Source of the DNA: Sternotherus odoratus
Taxonomy: Eukaryota > Chordata > Testudines > Kinosternidae
Direction: 5' to 3'
NCBI GenBank assembly: GCA_032164245.1
Contig: JAVMKO010000020.1
Coordinates: 8,893,206 to 8,957,205, forward strand
Length of the DNA stretch: 64,000 nucleotides
Below, one piece after another: positions 13,001 through 25,289 of this stretch (the first letter of the stretch is position 1; the number at the start of each line of letters is the position of its first letter). The translations under genes were made by a program, and so were the position numbers. Under the pieces are notes generated by a model. It did no database searches. It was not told the DNA's origin and saw only the letters and a list, made by a program, of their open reading frames with translations.

Positions 13001-13979
13001 TTTTCCTCCACTCCACCTTCACACACACTCCCCCCCAAGTTTGGGGGGGGTCTAAGGTTTTTATTCAGGTCCACCTTAGATTGGAAGTAAATATTGAGCC
13101 ACAAAGCCCTCAGATTACTTAAGACCTTCACACATTTTCTGTGACGGCATAAATGGTACTTGAGCCCTGTGCTATTCCCTGTTCACAGCATGAATTTCAC
13201 CCAAAGCAAGAGAAGTTCTTGTTACAATGGAGATCAGGAGTCTTCAACAAGAGGCACGGTTTACTCCATTTTGAGGAAGTGAAAAGTTATATAGAAAAGT
13301 CTATCCCAAATGACTCTTCTCTTCCATGTAAAACACTGACTCTCCCTTAGGGTCAGCAGAGATGTTCCCACACACATACCAGCCTTGAATTTGGCCCTAG
13401 GTATCCTAATACCATCATCCTTACAGGGCAGCACTACATACAGTTTGAGCACCAGTCTAACTAAATCAGTTTGCTCAAGTTAAACCATTGAAATCTGCAG
13501 CCATTTTAACTAAAATGGATTCGCTCCATCTAAATAAACCAGTTTAATTTGTGTATAGACAAGAGGTCAGACTTTCCAGCCCCTTCGCTCGGAATGAGTT
13601 GCGCGACTCTTATTCCCAAACCTCCAGTAGCGGATATCATCTGATGACTGGTTCAATGCATTCAGTTTAAGGAAAGGATGACTGTGTTTCTAAATAAAAA
13701 CAAACCCATGGGGGGTTTTGCTTTCAACGGAAACAGCGAGCCACACTGAGCACTTTTGAAATGCCATTTTCACTAAAAAAAAAATAGGGGAGGAATGCGT
13801 ATGCTCCTGAAAGCATGTGCCCCGCTTTAAACACATGAGGGGTTTCGCTAACATCAGAGGGATCAATCAGATCGCAGATTGAAATCCTGCAGTGTGAGCA
13901 GAACACATATCCCTTCACCCACTGCTTGAAAGACCTTTAATAAGGCTTTAATAAATAACCTTTTAATAAAGACCTTTTA

Positions 13980-14480
13980 CAGGCTGATACGACAAGCATT
14001 CACACCCTGCTTTGCAAGGCACAACTTAGATGGGCTGGCCATGTTGTGCGAATGCCTGATGAGCGATTGCCCAAGAAGATGCTTTATGGTGAATTACAAC
14101 ACGGCAAGCGATCTCTTGGTGGTCAAAAGAAGAGATTCAAAGACACCCTTAAGGCCTCCCTTAAGAACTCTAACATAGATCCTGAAAATTGGGAGAGCAT
14201 CGCTAATGATCGCTTCACCTGGCGCAGACGAGTTCATGATGGTGCAACAGCCTACGAACAAAAGAGACTAAGTGATGCTATAGAGAAACGCCTTCTTCGC
14301 AAGTCCAGGGCTGGTATCCTCTCTTCCCCCGATTGGCAGCCTGATCTTCAATGTCCCCAATGCAACCATCAATTCTGGGCTCGGATTGGACTAATCAGCC
14401 ATCTCAGAACTCACCCCCAAACAAACTGATGACACTGGGTGATCCTCATCAATTTTGATGGACGAACGAACAACAGCAAT
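13980..14480 (+). pseudogene. Non-LTR retrotransposon 3' end (reverse-transcriptase polyprotein C-terminus)
   Basis: The frame runs open from about 13982 to a TGA at 14427-14429. It reads AQLRWAGHVVRMPDERLPKK, then GGQKKRFKDTLKASLK, and ends in a C2H2 zinc-finger-like CPQCNHQFWARIGLISHLRTH. This is the familiar C-terminal end of a LINE polyprotein, often mis-annotated as a host gene. The exact clade (RTE-like?) cannot be settled here. Only the last 150 or so codons are left; endonuclease and polymerase are missing, so it is a 5'-truncated copy. The stop is followed by a short 3' tail with 'gaacgaacaacagcaat'. It is unusually intact for the area, suggesting a fairly young insertion. Confidence 0.75.
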
Positions 14481-14660
14481 ATCTAGCTCTTATAGAGAGC
14501 TTTTCGTACATAGATCTCAAAGCACTTTACAGAGGAGGTCTGGGTCTGTATCCCCATATTAAAGAAGGGGAAACTGAGACACAGAGCAGGGCCGTAACTT
14601 GCCCAATATCCCCAGCAGGCCACTGGCAGCACCAGGAGTAGAATCAATAGCTAGGCCAGA
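14478..14660 (+). mobile_element. MIR-like SINE
   Basis: 'aagcactttacagaggaggt', 'ggggaaactgagacacagag' and 'gcaggccactggcagcacca' are MIR words. Confidence 0.7.
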
Positions 14661-14722
14661 AAAAGGGCAGTTAGAGGACTGAGATGTATGATCAAGGCCT
14701 TGCTTGTTAGATCTGGGGCATC

Positions 14723-15010
14723 TAAGGGCTTGTCTACACTTCCCCGTAATTCAGATTCAGGGGTGTGAATAGAAGTGTGCACCAAAGTTCTGCACTATAA
14801 CTCCCTTGTGTGGACCCTGCAGGTGCACACTACAAGGTTCTAGTTCGCATTACTTTAGTCCTGTTTGAAGAGGGTTACATTCATGGGAACTAGGGACCTT
14901 TAGTTCATGCCCACAACATCCATACGGGGGAGCTACTGTGCGGCACGTCGGTGCACAGTGGTATTCGCACCCGCTTAGTCCTAAGTGCAGGGCAAGATGG
15001 ACATAGCCCA
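14723..15010. mobile_element. Harbinger-like MITE, diverged copy
   Basis: Starts 'gggcttgtctacacttcccc' next to TAA and ends near 'ggacatagccc', an eroded inverse of the start. Shares its end with the 9.5 and 45.6 kb elements but has a different middle. Confidence 0.5.
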
Positions 15011-15754
15011 AATGTGAGGAATTCTGGGTTCTATTTTCAGGCTCATTTTCCTCTCTTATTTGGGACAGGAAGACGCAAGGCGAGGTGTAATATTGGGTGC
15101 CAACAATTATTCTCTCCGCTCCCCCTGGTGGAACAAAATATGGTTTTAAAGGCACTTTAAACACTTTACAGCTCAGCACATGCACACAAATGCATGTCAA
15201 AGAAATGATTCCAAACCAGAATTGTAGTCGTAACAGCTACAAGTCGAGAGCTCTAGAACAGACCAGTTCCCCCCTTAACTTCACACTCTTGCCAAGACAG
15301 CTCTCTCACCTCATGTGTATTTGTGGCCCAGATTCTTATCAATAGCTCTTCCCATTTAGAGCCCATTTGTGAACACATGCAGAGTGTGAGGTGCTGTCCC
15401 ACATGTTTACGGCCATGTCCTCTTTCACACCTGCAGTGCTGCATGCCTGTGGGAGTAATGATGGCATCCTTCCCTGCATGAATCATGAATGCTGGACAAA
15501 AAGGGTAACACTCTGGGTGCTGAACCACAGGACAAATGGATTCTGGAGGAGGTAAGTGATACTTTTGCTGCTAAAAGCACCCTAATTATTCATGACTTTG
15601 TTGCTCTCAGCTCTAACTGCAAAACGAACAGTTTGGAATTATTTTGAGCTAATTTGTCCTTGTCTAAGCCCCCTCCCCCTCCAAAAATTTTAATTAGAGC
15701 CAGGGGAAAAAAGCCACATGACACATTCCATTATCACTCACAGTCATGTAAATC

Positions 15755-15985
15755 TGAATTTAACTCCATGAAAGCAGATGAAGATTTAGATCAGCATAAC
15801 TAAGATCAGAATGCGGTATCAATCCACAGCAGCTCCTTTAAAGCTGATTTGATCAAGCATAGCTAAGTGTGAATCCAGAATAACTTTAATAAAGTCACTA
15901 AAGTTTAACAGAAGTATAACAGATCAGAATGTGGAGTCACTCCAGAGTAACTCCATTAAAGTCAATGAAGCAAGCCACGAAAAGT
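15755..15985. repeat. Degenerate internal repeat around 'AACTCCATTAAAGTCAATGA'
   Basis: The words 'aactccatgaaagcagatga', 'taactttaataaagtcacta' and 'aactccattaaagtcaatga' recur at 60-130 base spacing, each after 'gaatc' or 'gagtc'. Likely an old repeat of unknown class. Confidence 0.4.
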
Positions 15986-16197
15986 AATTTTTCCACTCTA
16001 CTCTGTGCTGATTAGCCCTCAGCTGGAGTAGTGTGTAGGACTCCCGTCCTAAGAGGTGTATAATGGACACTTGCTATCTGCCAGGAGACAATACACTCCC
16101 CCCAGTAATTTCAATGCAAGTAAGGGAGAGTCGGCCCATTCTGTAGCATCTGTCGCTGCTTTATGCTGTAATACAGACTGAGCCAGCGTGCATCCTT

Positions 16198-16212
16198 GTC
16201 GCCCTCTAGTGG
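16198..16212 (-). promoter_or_regulatory. CTCF-like site
   Basis: CCACTAGAGGGCGAC on the minus strand fits the CTCF consensus at 14 of 15 positions. Binding not shown. Confidence 0.4.
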
Positions 16213-16894
16213 CTGGGAAATGTGAAGAGGTTTATTAATCTATTACGGTTTTAGACATTTCGCTCAAGTTGTAGAGAATCTTGCTTTGAGATCCAGATTC
16301 CTAGGAAACACTAGGCCAGGGTCAATGAAATGACAATGGGACATTGGAGGAAGCAGGATGGGCAACACTCCAGAAGCAGCAACTCTGAACATACTGGCTT
16401 ATTAATAGCTAAAGAATAATAATGAATAGCACAACAAGGATGCCTGGAAATAAAAAGCTTTTAAATAGAGGTAATTGACTCTGTGCTGAAACTGGGCAGA
16501 TAATTCAATATTTACCCAGGGTTTCAACAGCTGAAGTACACTGGCATACCCTAAAAGCTTTCAGAAGACAAGACTAAGATGTCCCAGTAGGCCACGGAAA
16601 AGTCTTATTTTTTTTGCTATGGATTGCTCAAAGTAGGTGCTGACTCTAATTCTCTGGCCAAGCAAATGCCACCTGGCGCACAATGCCAGCTTCCCACCGG
16701 TGCCCTTCAGCATCAGATCTGTTCTCAGGCTACTGATCTGTAACTCTGACTTTTTGTTCAAGGGACACATCAGGACAGGAGATCAAGAAGCCAGTGTTGG
16801 GATAGGCATCTGGCCTTCAATGTTACAGCCGGTCACCCCAAATGAAAGCATCACAGAATTGGGTGAGAACCCGTTCAAAAAAGTTAGAGCAAAA

Positions 16895-17195
16895 GGATGA
16901 TCTTGTAGTGAAGGCCCAGGATTGGGAATCAGGAGTCCTAGGTTCATTGCCTAGCTCTGCCATAGAATTTCCTGCATGACTTTGGGCAAATCACTTCATC
17001 TCTCTGGGCCTCTGTTCCCCAGCTATAAAAAGGGGGGTGGAGGGGTTGCACATGACAACATACTACTTCTTTTGTCTTCTTTAGATTGCAAGCTCATCAG
17101 GGCAAAGACTGACTCTCACTATGTTTGTTAAATGCCCAGGTCAATGGGGCGGTGATCTTGACTTGGTGCTACTGAACAATGAATATGTAACAACA
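16895..17195 (+). mobile_element. Tortoise-type tRNA-derived SINE, near full length
   Basis: tRNA head 'gatcttgtagtgaaggccca', B-box-like 'ctaggttcattgcc', then 'tgactttgggcaaatcactt', 'attgcaagctcatcagggca' and 'tcactatgtttgttaaatgc'. Confidence 0.9.
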
Positions 17196-17329
17196 TCAGT
17201 AATTTAGGTTTATACAGAAGCTTATTTTGTTCTATCCGTGGCTGTCCCTTCCTTTATTCCAGAGTTGAAGCCAACACAGTTTCATAAAATCTGCACCAAA
17301 AATGATCTGTGACTAGAACTGGACACAAA

Positions 17330-17720
17330 AGCATTTTCCCATCCTGGGATAATTGTTATATAAAAAAAAATCCCCATCCTAAATTGGGATGGGAAGTTGA
17401 AAACTCGAAAATTTTCACAAAGCAAAAATTTCCCTCTTAAAAAATTCAGTTTGGGGCAACAGTCAGATCATTTCAATAAGTTTGCAGAAAAAAATGCTCT
17501 AATTTGCTTCAATTTAAAAGCAAAAGTCCATTTTGAAATTGCTGCACTAAAACAATTCCATATTTTTGGTTAAAAACTTTTTCTTTTTTAATTTTTTTCC
17601 TACTTGAGAAGTTTGTCCAAATGGACCCTTTTCCCACAAAACATTTGTTTCAACCAGTCAGCAACTTTCAATGAAAAAAACATTTTGTCAAAAAATTCCC
17701 ACCCAGCTCTCTATTGGACA
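17330..17720. repeat. AT-rich repeat with self-complementary runs
   Basis: 'ccatcctgggataatt' against 'aaattgggatgggaa', and many 'gaaaattttcacaaa' words. Similar texture at 18750-18990 and 54120-54360; probably one old DNA-element family. Confidence 0.35.
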
Positions 17721-17819
17721 AACCGCTGAAATCCGTACTTAAGCTACATATGTTCTTGCAAACACATTCACGGCATTAAAAAAACTATTGAATGTTCTAA
17801 AATAAAGGCAGGATATTCT

Positions 17820-18055
17820 GAGAGAGACAGACTGGTGTAGTGAGTAGGATACTGGATGGAGAGGCTAGAAACCTGGGCTTATTAACCTGGTGTGTGACTT
17901 TTGCCAAGTCACCTTGCCTCCCTGTCTCAGTTTCCCATCCTTTGTCTATTGAGATTATAAGAGCAAAGACTCTCTCTTACTATGGGTTTATGCAGGGCCT
18001 AGCACAATGGGACCTGATCTAAAATGATGCTATGGTAATAGTAATTACAACCCAA
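17820..18055 (+). mobile_element. Tortoise-type tRNA-derived SINE
   Basis: 'ctggtgtagtgagtaggata' head, 'cagtttcccatcctttgtct' body, 'ttactatgggtttatgcagg' and 'cctagcacaatgggacctga' end. Confidence 0.85.
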
Positions 18056-18597
18056 AACTTTCGAGTTACAAGCAGCAGCATCTCCTCTCTACTGGAGGCA
18101 GAATATTTATTCAGACCTTATCTTCTCCAAGCCTCCTATCCATCAGCTGTGTTTGTCCTAGAGTTTCCCCGCCAAGTGCTTGAATTTTAACAGGAAGCAG
18201 CAGATGAGCATAAGGTGTCATCTCCATAGCTACCGATCAAGACTTGACAGCAAGAGGTGATGAAGAGGCTCTTACCCAGATGCAGCAGTCATTAACATTC
18301 ACCATAACGGGCTAACGGGAAAGGACAGGCCTACAAAAGAAGAGAAGAGAGATAAATCTTCTCTCTTGTCAGGGGAACCAAATCCTTCTGGGTGATACTG
18401 GGTCAGATTTTTAATCTATTGATTCATAATTTGTCTATATGGCAGCTTTCAAAATTAAAAAGGAGAGCTAGGATTTTGCAGTAGACTTAGGATATATATA
18501 TATATAGTTGTAAGACAATGAACATCCTGAATCAGACTCAGGCAGATGATCACATTATAGCTTCTCGTTCCCATTTACGTCACCCATTTCCCCGGCC

Positions 18598-18765
18598 ATC
18601 AATATCTGGGGCAATATGGTTTAGTAAATAGGGCACTGTCTTATTTCTATTCCTGGCTCTATTTGCTATGTGACTTTGGGCAGGTCCACTTTTTCTATCT
18701 CTGGCTCTGTTTCCCCTCCCTCTGTCTTCTCTATTTAGATTGTAAGGAAGAAATGCATGATTTAA
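18598..18765 (+). mobile_element. Tortoise-type SINE, 3'-shortened
   Basis: 'atggtttagtaaatagggca', 'tgactttgggcaggtccact', 'tagattgtaaggaag'. It stops where the AT-rich repeat begins. Confidence 0.7.
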
Positions 18766-19259
18766 AAAAGCTTCCCACCTGAAACTGAATGGAAACCAAA
18801 ATTTCCTGCAAATCAAATTTCCAAAATGTTTTGGGTTGATGGGACCATTTCATTGACAGAAATCAAAACATTTCTTTCCAATATTAACTTCTAGCAACAT
18901 TTACAAAGTTTTAATCTACATCTTCCATTTAGGCAAGTCAGTTCAAAATGAAAAATCAAAAGGCTCCATTCTGAAAAATGTCAGAATTCAGCCAGGGGTT
19001 GGCAACAAGGATGCAGGCGAAACCACTCAAGTGCCTTCCCAGAAATCCCCCCCGTGTGTCCCAAAGTGCAGACAAGTTCAGCCATGATTCACTGGGAAAG
19101 AATCATAGAGTGGCTCAGATCTCTGCAGTACAAAGAACCATGGTCTATGCCCCCAAAATCAGAGTAGCATACATGGGGAAGCGTAGCACCAGTGAGGATA
19201 CAATAACTCAGGTAGGGTTTTGAGGTGTGGCTACTCAGATGTCCTGATTTAGGGACAGT

Positions 19260-21340
19260 CCCGATTTTTGGGTCTTTTTCTTATATAGGCTCCTATTGAT
19301 CCTCATTTTTTCCAATGTAACTAATAGTTCCCCATGTGGCACTATTAATAAGGTATCAAATGCCCTATTGAAATCTAGGTAAATTAGATCCACTGCATTT
19401 CCTCTGTCTAAAAAAATCAGTTACTTTCTCAAAGAAGGAGATTGGGTTGGTTTGGCACGATCTACCTTTTGTAAAACCATGCTGTATTCTGTCCCATTTA
19501 CCATTGACCTCCATGTCCCTAACTACTTTCTCCTTCAAAAAAAAATTTCCAAGACCTTGCATACTACAGATGTCAAACTAACAGGCCTGTAGTTACCCGG
19601 ATCACTTTTTTTTGTTTGTTTGTTTGTTTTCTTACAAATAGGAACTATGTTATCAATTCTCCAGTCACAGGGTTCAACCCCTGAGTTTACAGATTCATTA
19701 AAAATTCTTACTAATGGGCTTGCAATTTCATGTGCCAGTTCCTTTAATATTCTTGGATGGAGATTATCTGGGCCCCCCAATTCAGTCCCATTAAGTTGTT
19801 CGAGTTTGGCTTCTACCTTGGCTATGGTAATACCTCCATATCTTCATTCCCGTTTGTCCTTCTACCATTATCCCTAAGATCCTCCTTAGCCTCATTAAAG
19901 ACTGAGGCAAAGTATTTGTTAGATATTGGGCCATGCGTAGATTATCCTTAACCTCCACTCCATCCTCAGTGGACCTACTTCTTCTTTCTTTGTTTTCTTC
20001 TTATTTATATGACTATATAATCTTTTACTATTGGTTTTAATTCTCTTTGCAAGGTGCAACTCTATTTGACTTTTACCCTGTCCCACTTTATCCCTACATG
20101 TTCTGACCTCAATAAAATAGCTTTCCTTGCTGATCCCTCCCATCTTCCACCCCCTGTATGTTTTCTGCTTTTTCTTAATCACCTCTCTGAGAGGCTTGCT
20201 CATCCAGCTTGGTCTACAACTCCTGCCTATGAAGTTTTTCCCCTTTCTTGGGATCCAGGCTTCTGATAGCTTCTGCAACTTTGATCTGAAGTAATCCCAA
20301 GCCTCCTCTGTTAATTCCTCCATAAATATTTCAATCCAATCCACTTCCCTAACTAATGTCCTTAATTTTTTTAAGTTAGCCTTTTTGAAATCAGAAACCC
20401 TAGTCACAAATCTATTTTTGTTTATCCTTCCATTCACCATGAACTGAATTAGTTCATCACTTGAACCAAGGTTCTCCCCTACAACCATTTCTTCAATGAG
20501 GTCCTCACTGCTCACCAAAACCAAATCTAAAATGGCATCCCCTCCTGTCGGTTCAGCAACTACTTGATGAAGGCATCCATCAGCTATTGCATCTAGGAAA
20601 ATCTGAGCTCTATTATTATTACTAGCACTTGTCCTCCAGTCTATATCTGGGAAGTTAAAGTCTCCCATGATCACACAGTTCCCATTAGTATTTACTTCAT
20701 TAAAAGCATTAAAGAGGTCTCTATCCATATCCAAATTAGATCCCAGTGGTCTATTGCACACCCCAAACACTATCATAGGGGAGACTCTAGTAGCTTTCTT
20801 CCCCAAACTGATTTTTGCCCAGACTGACCATCTTATCCATTCCATTGCTTCTTATTTCTTTACAATCTACCTTATCATTGATATACAATGCTACTCCACC
20901 ACCTTTATTTCTGTCTTTCCTGAACAGAACATACCCTTCAATATCTGTACTCCAGCCATAACTACTATTCCACCACGTTTCTGTTATCCCTAGAATATCT
21001 GGTTTCACTTCCTGCACCAGATAACAAAGAGTCCTGTGGCACCTTAAAGATTAACTAAAGTATTGAGGCATAAGCTTTCGGTGGCTAATACCCACTTTGT
21101 CAGATGCAAGCACTTCCTGCACCAGTAGCTTTTATTCCTCCATTTTGTTACCTAGGCTCCTTGTACTGGTCTACAAACATCTTAATTTTTGCTGTGTGCC
21201 CTCTATCACATTCTTTACCTGATTAGGTAGGGATATTCTACCACCAGTATGACTATTAGGCTGGTATCCACACTGCCCTTCCTCCGTATGATCCTTGCCC
21301 TTTTCTCCTCTTCAATAATATTTATAGTAGTGCAAGCTAT
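19260..21340 (-). pseudogene. CR1 LINE ORF2 fragment (endonuclease plus start of reverse transcriptase)
   Basis: Minus-strand CR1. Endonuclease words in order: SLGNKMEE near 21160, KPDILGITETWW at about 21005, GGGVALYIND at about 20890, MGDFNFPDIDW at about 20655. The reverse transcriptase starts with GPDNLHPRILKELA (19775) and DPGNYRPVSLTSVVCKV (19595), then GFTKGRSC (about 19470). The 308-codon open piece at 20845-19919 is the endonuclease end and linker. Frame breaks at about 20790, 19920 and 19550 and a 90 bp insertion at 21021-21110 make it non-functional. The RT is cut off near 19260 at a sequence containing 'caaaaatcgggactgtccct', so finger-palm motifs such as YADD are absent. Confidence 0.85.
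21021..21110 (-). mobile_element. 90 bp Penelope-like element with hammerhead core, inserted in the CR1
   Basis: Flanked by a perfect 15 bp duplication CACTTCCTGCACCAG (21006-21020 and 21111-21125). On the minus strand it reads CTGACAA, a hairpin with GTGG/CCAC, then CGAAA and AGCTTATGCC, followed by 'aaggtgccacaggactcttt'. The order fits a hammerhead ribozyme; CTGACAA differs from the CTGANGA core at one base. Confidence 0.75.
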
Positions 21341-23324
21341 GAAAATGATATGGGGCAATCAACTCTCAAGCTTCAAGGTCTAAGCTGATCTCCTGGGAGG
21401 GTCAGGAATATACCTCTCAACCTGCCAAAACCCAAATGTATGGACAGTCCCAAAATGAGGAACTTTCCCTCCCAAAAATTATGCACAAATGAAATGTTTG
21501 GGGGTTTCTTCTTGCCATGTAACTGACTCCACCTGTTTCATTTTTAAATGCTTAAGGTACCTACTAATCAACAGTGGAAGTGAAGAGACACCAAAGGGCA
21601 GAGTCTCAAAAGAGCCAGTGCATTAGGTGTGGACCTGTTTGGAACAGCTGGATGTAAGCATCACAATAGCACTGTAGCCCATTCCTCACTAAGGATCCAT
21701 CTACCTACCACCTGGGTTGTGTGATTCCCTGTGCATGTTAACCTACTAGCACTAACTGCATTAGCTTGAGCAAAGTACCATCCTAGCCCAAGCCACCTGT
21801 GCTGCTGCAGCCACAGGCTCTTTTGAGGCATTAGCTCATGCAAAGCTAGCATCTTCCAGCTGCAGTGCAGACATTCTGAGTCATATTTGCTCAGTAATGG
21901 TCAGGAAGGAATCCTACAGGACTTAGGGGTGAAAATCACCCCCGTGGAGAGAGCCAGCAGAATACCTTTTGTGCCACTTAGATTTCTCTTCCTGTCTACA
22001 AGCTTCCAACATGCAAAGCTGGAAATAGGATGGGAAAAAGCAAGCAACCCAGCCCCTTGAGTAATTTATGAGGCATGTTTATAGCTGTGTTATTTATAGA
22101 GATCCAAGGGGAATTCATATTGTTCTTTAGTACCTGCCATTATATGGCATGTTAGTAGTGCCTGCTGAAAAAAATACAGCATCTTTGATTAATGCTTTTG
22201 AAAGCTAAGAGTGTCAGCAAGTCCTCCAAAAGACTGTCCCTGCTCTCTGACAAGAATTTATGTCTTAAAGGCACATGGCCCTGATTAAAAGCTCTCATCA
22301 CTGTAAATCTAACAGCACCTCTAGGAATAGCTCCCCCTTTCCAAATAGCTTCTGCTTTTCTGGCATTCTGTTCTGCACCCACAATAATAAGGAATCAGTG
22401 AAGATTACTGAAGTGCCTGGGAGACTGAATGGGTGGTGCTTGGCCTGGCTTTGCAGCAGGATGGAGAGTTTCCTTGCAGGCCTATATGGTTCAGCTTTCA
22501 TTTTATGAGATTAATGAATTCAAATGCAGTCAAAATGGTCTACTGCAAACAAACACCATCCCTCTTAGCATACTGGAAGGATAAAGAAGGTCATGTGCTT
22601 ATATAAGCACAAGCTAAATACTATGAACTAGGCCTAACTGTTCTGTACTCATTGTAGCTCTTTAGGGTCTAGCTGATCTAGAGAGACATAAGAATGGCTG
22701 TAGTTGTTTTCAGTTGTCTGCTAGAGAATATTCAGTGGATTCTACAGACTCAGAGACAAGAAACTAGACTGCAGGATCAGGGCTGAAGGGAATGATATGG
22801 GTGGGTGTTAGAGTGCCTATCCCCCAAGAAGCCTGAAGAAAAAATAAGACCCATTAACCTTATAGGCAGAATCTGGAAGAAACCCCAGCCTTATATAGTC
22901 TCATGGCTGATCAAGCCCAGCTGTGGGAGGAGTGGGGCTAAGTTTATAAGAGAGGAAGTTGGCAATGCCAAAAGGCTGTGAGAAGGTGCTCTGTAGTTGC
23001 TAGTTGTGCTCTAGAGAGGAGGAGGTGGGCTCTGGGATTTTGCTCTGTAATACAGACTAGCAAGAAGTTAAAGGGGAAGATGTAATCATGGGGAGCAATT
23101 AGATGAGAGGGGGAGAAGAACCCAGGGAAACAGCAACAGAGTTTGAACAAACTGTGGTTGCTGGGCATAGGGTCTCTGGGACAGAGCCTGAAGGAGTGGG
23201 CAACCCCAGAGTCCTCAACTGGACACTGGGAAAGTGGCACAGACTTGGAGGTAGATCAGAAGATGGCCTGAGGCTGCAGATAAACTGTGTAATTTCCTAC
23301 CCTGGCCAGCGAGTTGGTCATGAA
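21341..23324. other. Intergenic, no gene seen
   Basis: Mixed sequence between two CR1 copies. Overlapping short frames at 22152-22508 lack motifs and splice support. Confidence 0.45.
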
Positions 23325-23510
23325 GAGGGAGCACCTTAAGTTACCTAGGGAGGTGGTGGAATCTCCTTCTTTAGAAGTTTTTAAGGTCAGGCTTGATAAA
23401 GCCCTGGCTGGGATAATTTAGTTGGGGATTAGTCCCCCTTTGAACAGGGGGTTGGACTAGATGACCTCCTGAGGTCCCTTCCAACCCTGATATTCTAGGA
23501 TTCTATGAAG
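23325..23510 (+). mobile_element. CR1 LINE 3' end, complete tail
   Basis: 'gaggtggtggaatctccttc', 'gttggactagatgacctcct', 'aggtcccttccaaccctgat' and the terminal 'attctaggattctatga' repeat. It looks young. Confidence 0.92.
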
Positions 23511-23961
23511 TGAGAGATGCTATGGAGTGAGCAACTGGAAGAAGTGGCATCAGCCTGGAGGAGAACTATTCCCCAGACGTAGCCCCAAGGAGACACCTGA
23601 GTGTACCTCATCACAGGGGGTAATCAATGTCTGTGCTCTAGGCTTGCACTAATTGTCTGCAGGGGTGAGGAAGGGATGTTTTCACTGTGTACAGCTTTAC
23701 CCTGTTAGGGATGTTTTCTACTTTTGTCTCTGAACCTGCAGGTAATCTATGGGCTCAGCTGGTTTTCAACCATCCCCCTAGAAGTCTTTCACAGTCAAAA
23801 AGCTTATCGTCTACTGCTGGAGGAGGGGGTATTTATTGTAAGGTAATCCTTAAAAAGCAAGGCCATGCACCTGTTCAGGCCAATTGCTAGGCACCTCAGT
23901 GTTGCCTGTTTTCCTGATTGTGTTTCAATTATAGTGGCCACTTAGGAAAAAAAGCCAATTA

Positions 23962-24172
23962 CCACTGTGTAGTCTGGCAAGGTTCTCATGACCAGGCCCA
24001 GAAGTTAGTTATTATGAGGACCCCAGGATGTATGCGAGAACCAGTTACTTAGGAAAGGTGTTCTGCCCTCATGATATCTATTAGCACAGTTAGTTAAATG
24101 ACAAACCCTCCAACCCAGCAAAGCAAGTAGACAGAATACAGGATGGTGAAGAAATCTGGCATCAGAGCAGTT
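23962..24172. repeat. Left arm of a 211 bp inverted repeat
   Basis: Reverse complement of 25010-25222 with few differences. No coding content seen. Confidence 0.9.
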
Positions 24173-24235
24173 CTTTACTTGCACCTGCCTTTGTGGAATG
24201 GTCCAAAAGTATTAGTTATCACCCTCACCTTCATT

Positions 24236-24630
24236 TTCACTTGTAGCAATGCCAGCTACAAAAGTGCCATGCAAATGCCTGCTCCCAATTTCTGGTGACA
24301 CTGTAAATAAGAGGAAGACAGCATTATCTCCTGTAAATGTAAACAGACTTGTTTGTCTCAGAAATTGGCTGAACAGGAAGTAGGACTGAGTGGACTTATA
24401 AGCTCTTAAATTATCACTTTACAGTGCAAATATTTGTAATAAAAATAACATACACTTTGATTTCAATTGCAACAATGAATACAATATCTATGAAAGTGTA
24501 GAAAAAAATCAAAAAATTAATACATTTCAATTGGTATTCTATTGCTTAACAGTGCAATTAAAACTGATTAATTCAAAAAATGTAATCGCAATTAATCATG
24601 TGAATTAACTATGATAAATAGACAGCTCTA
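24236..24630 (+). mobile_element. hAT element 3' end, internally deleted copy
   Basis: 'ctcctgtaaatgtaaacaga', 'ttggctgaacaggaagtagg' and the terminal 'aattaatcatgtgaattaac' through 'agacagctct' match the copy at 25.8-26.3 kb. Confidence 0.7.
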
Positions 24631-24704
24631 GTTTCCCCCAGTCACTCATGGAAGCAAGGTAAATGAAGGGCTAGATACACAAAAGAGCTACAGAAGGAAG
24701 CGGT

Positions 24705-24850
24705 ATTGTTTGGTCTCTTTTAGTCTTCAGCCCAGTGACTAGGGCACTCATCTGAGATGTGGCAGACGGATGTCAAATCCCTGCTCCATGACAGGCGGAG
24801 GCAGGAATGAAGACAGGCCTCCCACATCACAGGTAAGTGTTCTACTCGAC
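24705..24850 (+). mobile_element. tRNA-derived SINE head
   Basis: 'tagtcttcagcccagtgact', 'gggcactcatctgagatgtg', B-box-like 'gatgtcaaatccc'. Confidence 0.7.
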
Positions 24851-25009
24851 ATCAGCTCCTCCAGCCATTTCGTGAATGGTCCTAAGTTGGCCAAAAAAAA
24901 TGGCTGAAACTATTCAGCAAATTCATGTCAGATGCTTGACTAGGTTGCGGTCAAGTGAAACTGCATTTTTCAGGAAATAAATTGTGTGTCTGAAAAATGT
25001 TGCCCAAAT

Positions 25010-25222
25010 AACTGCTCTGATGCCAGATCTCTTCACCATCCTGTATTCTGTCTACCTGCTTTGCTGGGTTGGAGGGTTTGTCATTTAACTAACTGTGCTA
25101 ATAGATATCATGAGGGCAGAACACCTTTCCTAAGTGTAACTGGTTCTCTCATACATCCTGGGGTCCTCGTAATAACTAACTTCTGGGCCTGGTCATGAGA
25201 ACCTTGTCAGACTACACAGTGG
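25010..25222. repeat. Right arm of a 211 bp inverted repeat
   Basis: Pairs with 23962-24172; the 837 bp spacer holds a hAT fragment and a SINE. Confidence 0.9.
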
Positions 25223-25289
25223 CATATCTAAGTGCCAGATATGCTAAACATTTGCATGTTCCTTGATGCTTTGTCATCTGTGTATTAAT

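Noticed and set aside
14046..14429. A zinc-finger host gene
   Set aside because: The same C-terminal sequence is typical of LINE polyproteins; there are no upstream exons or promoter.
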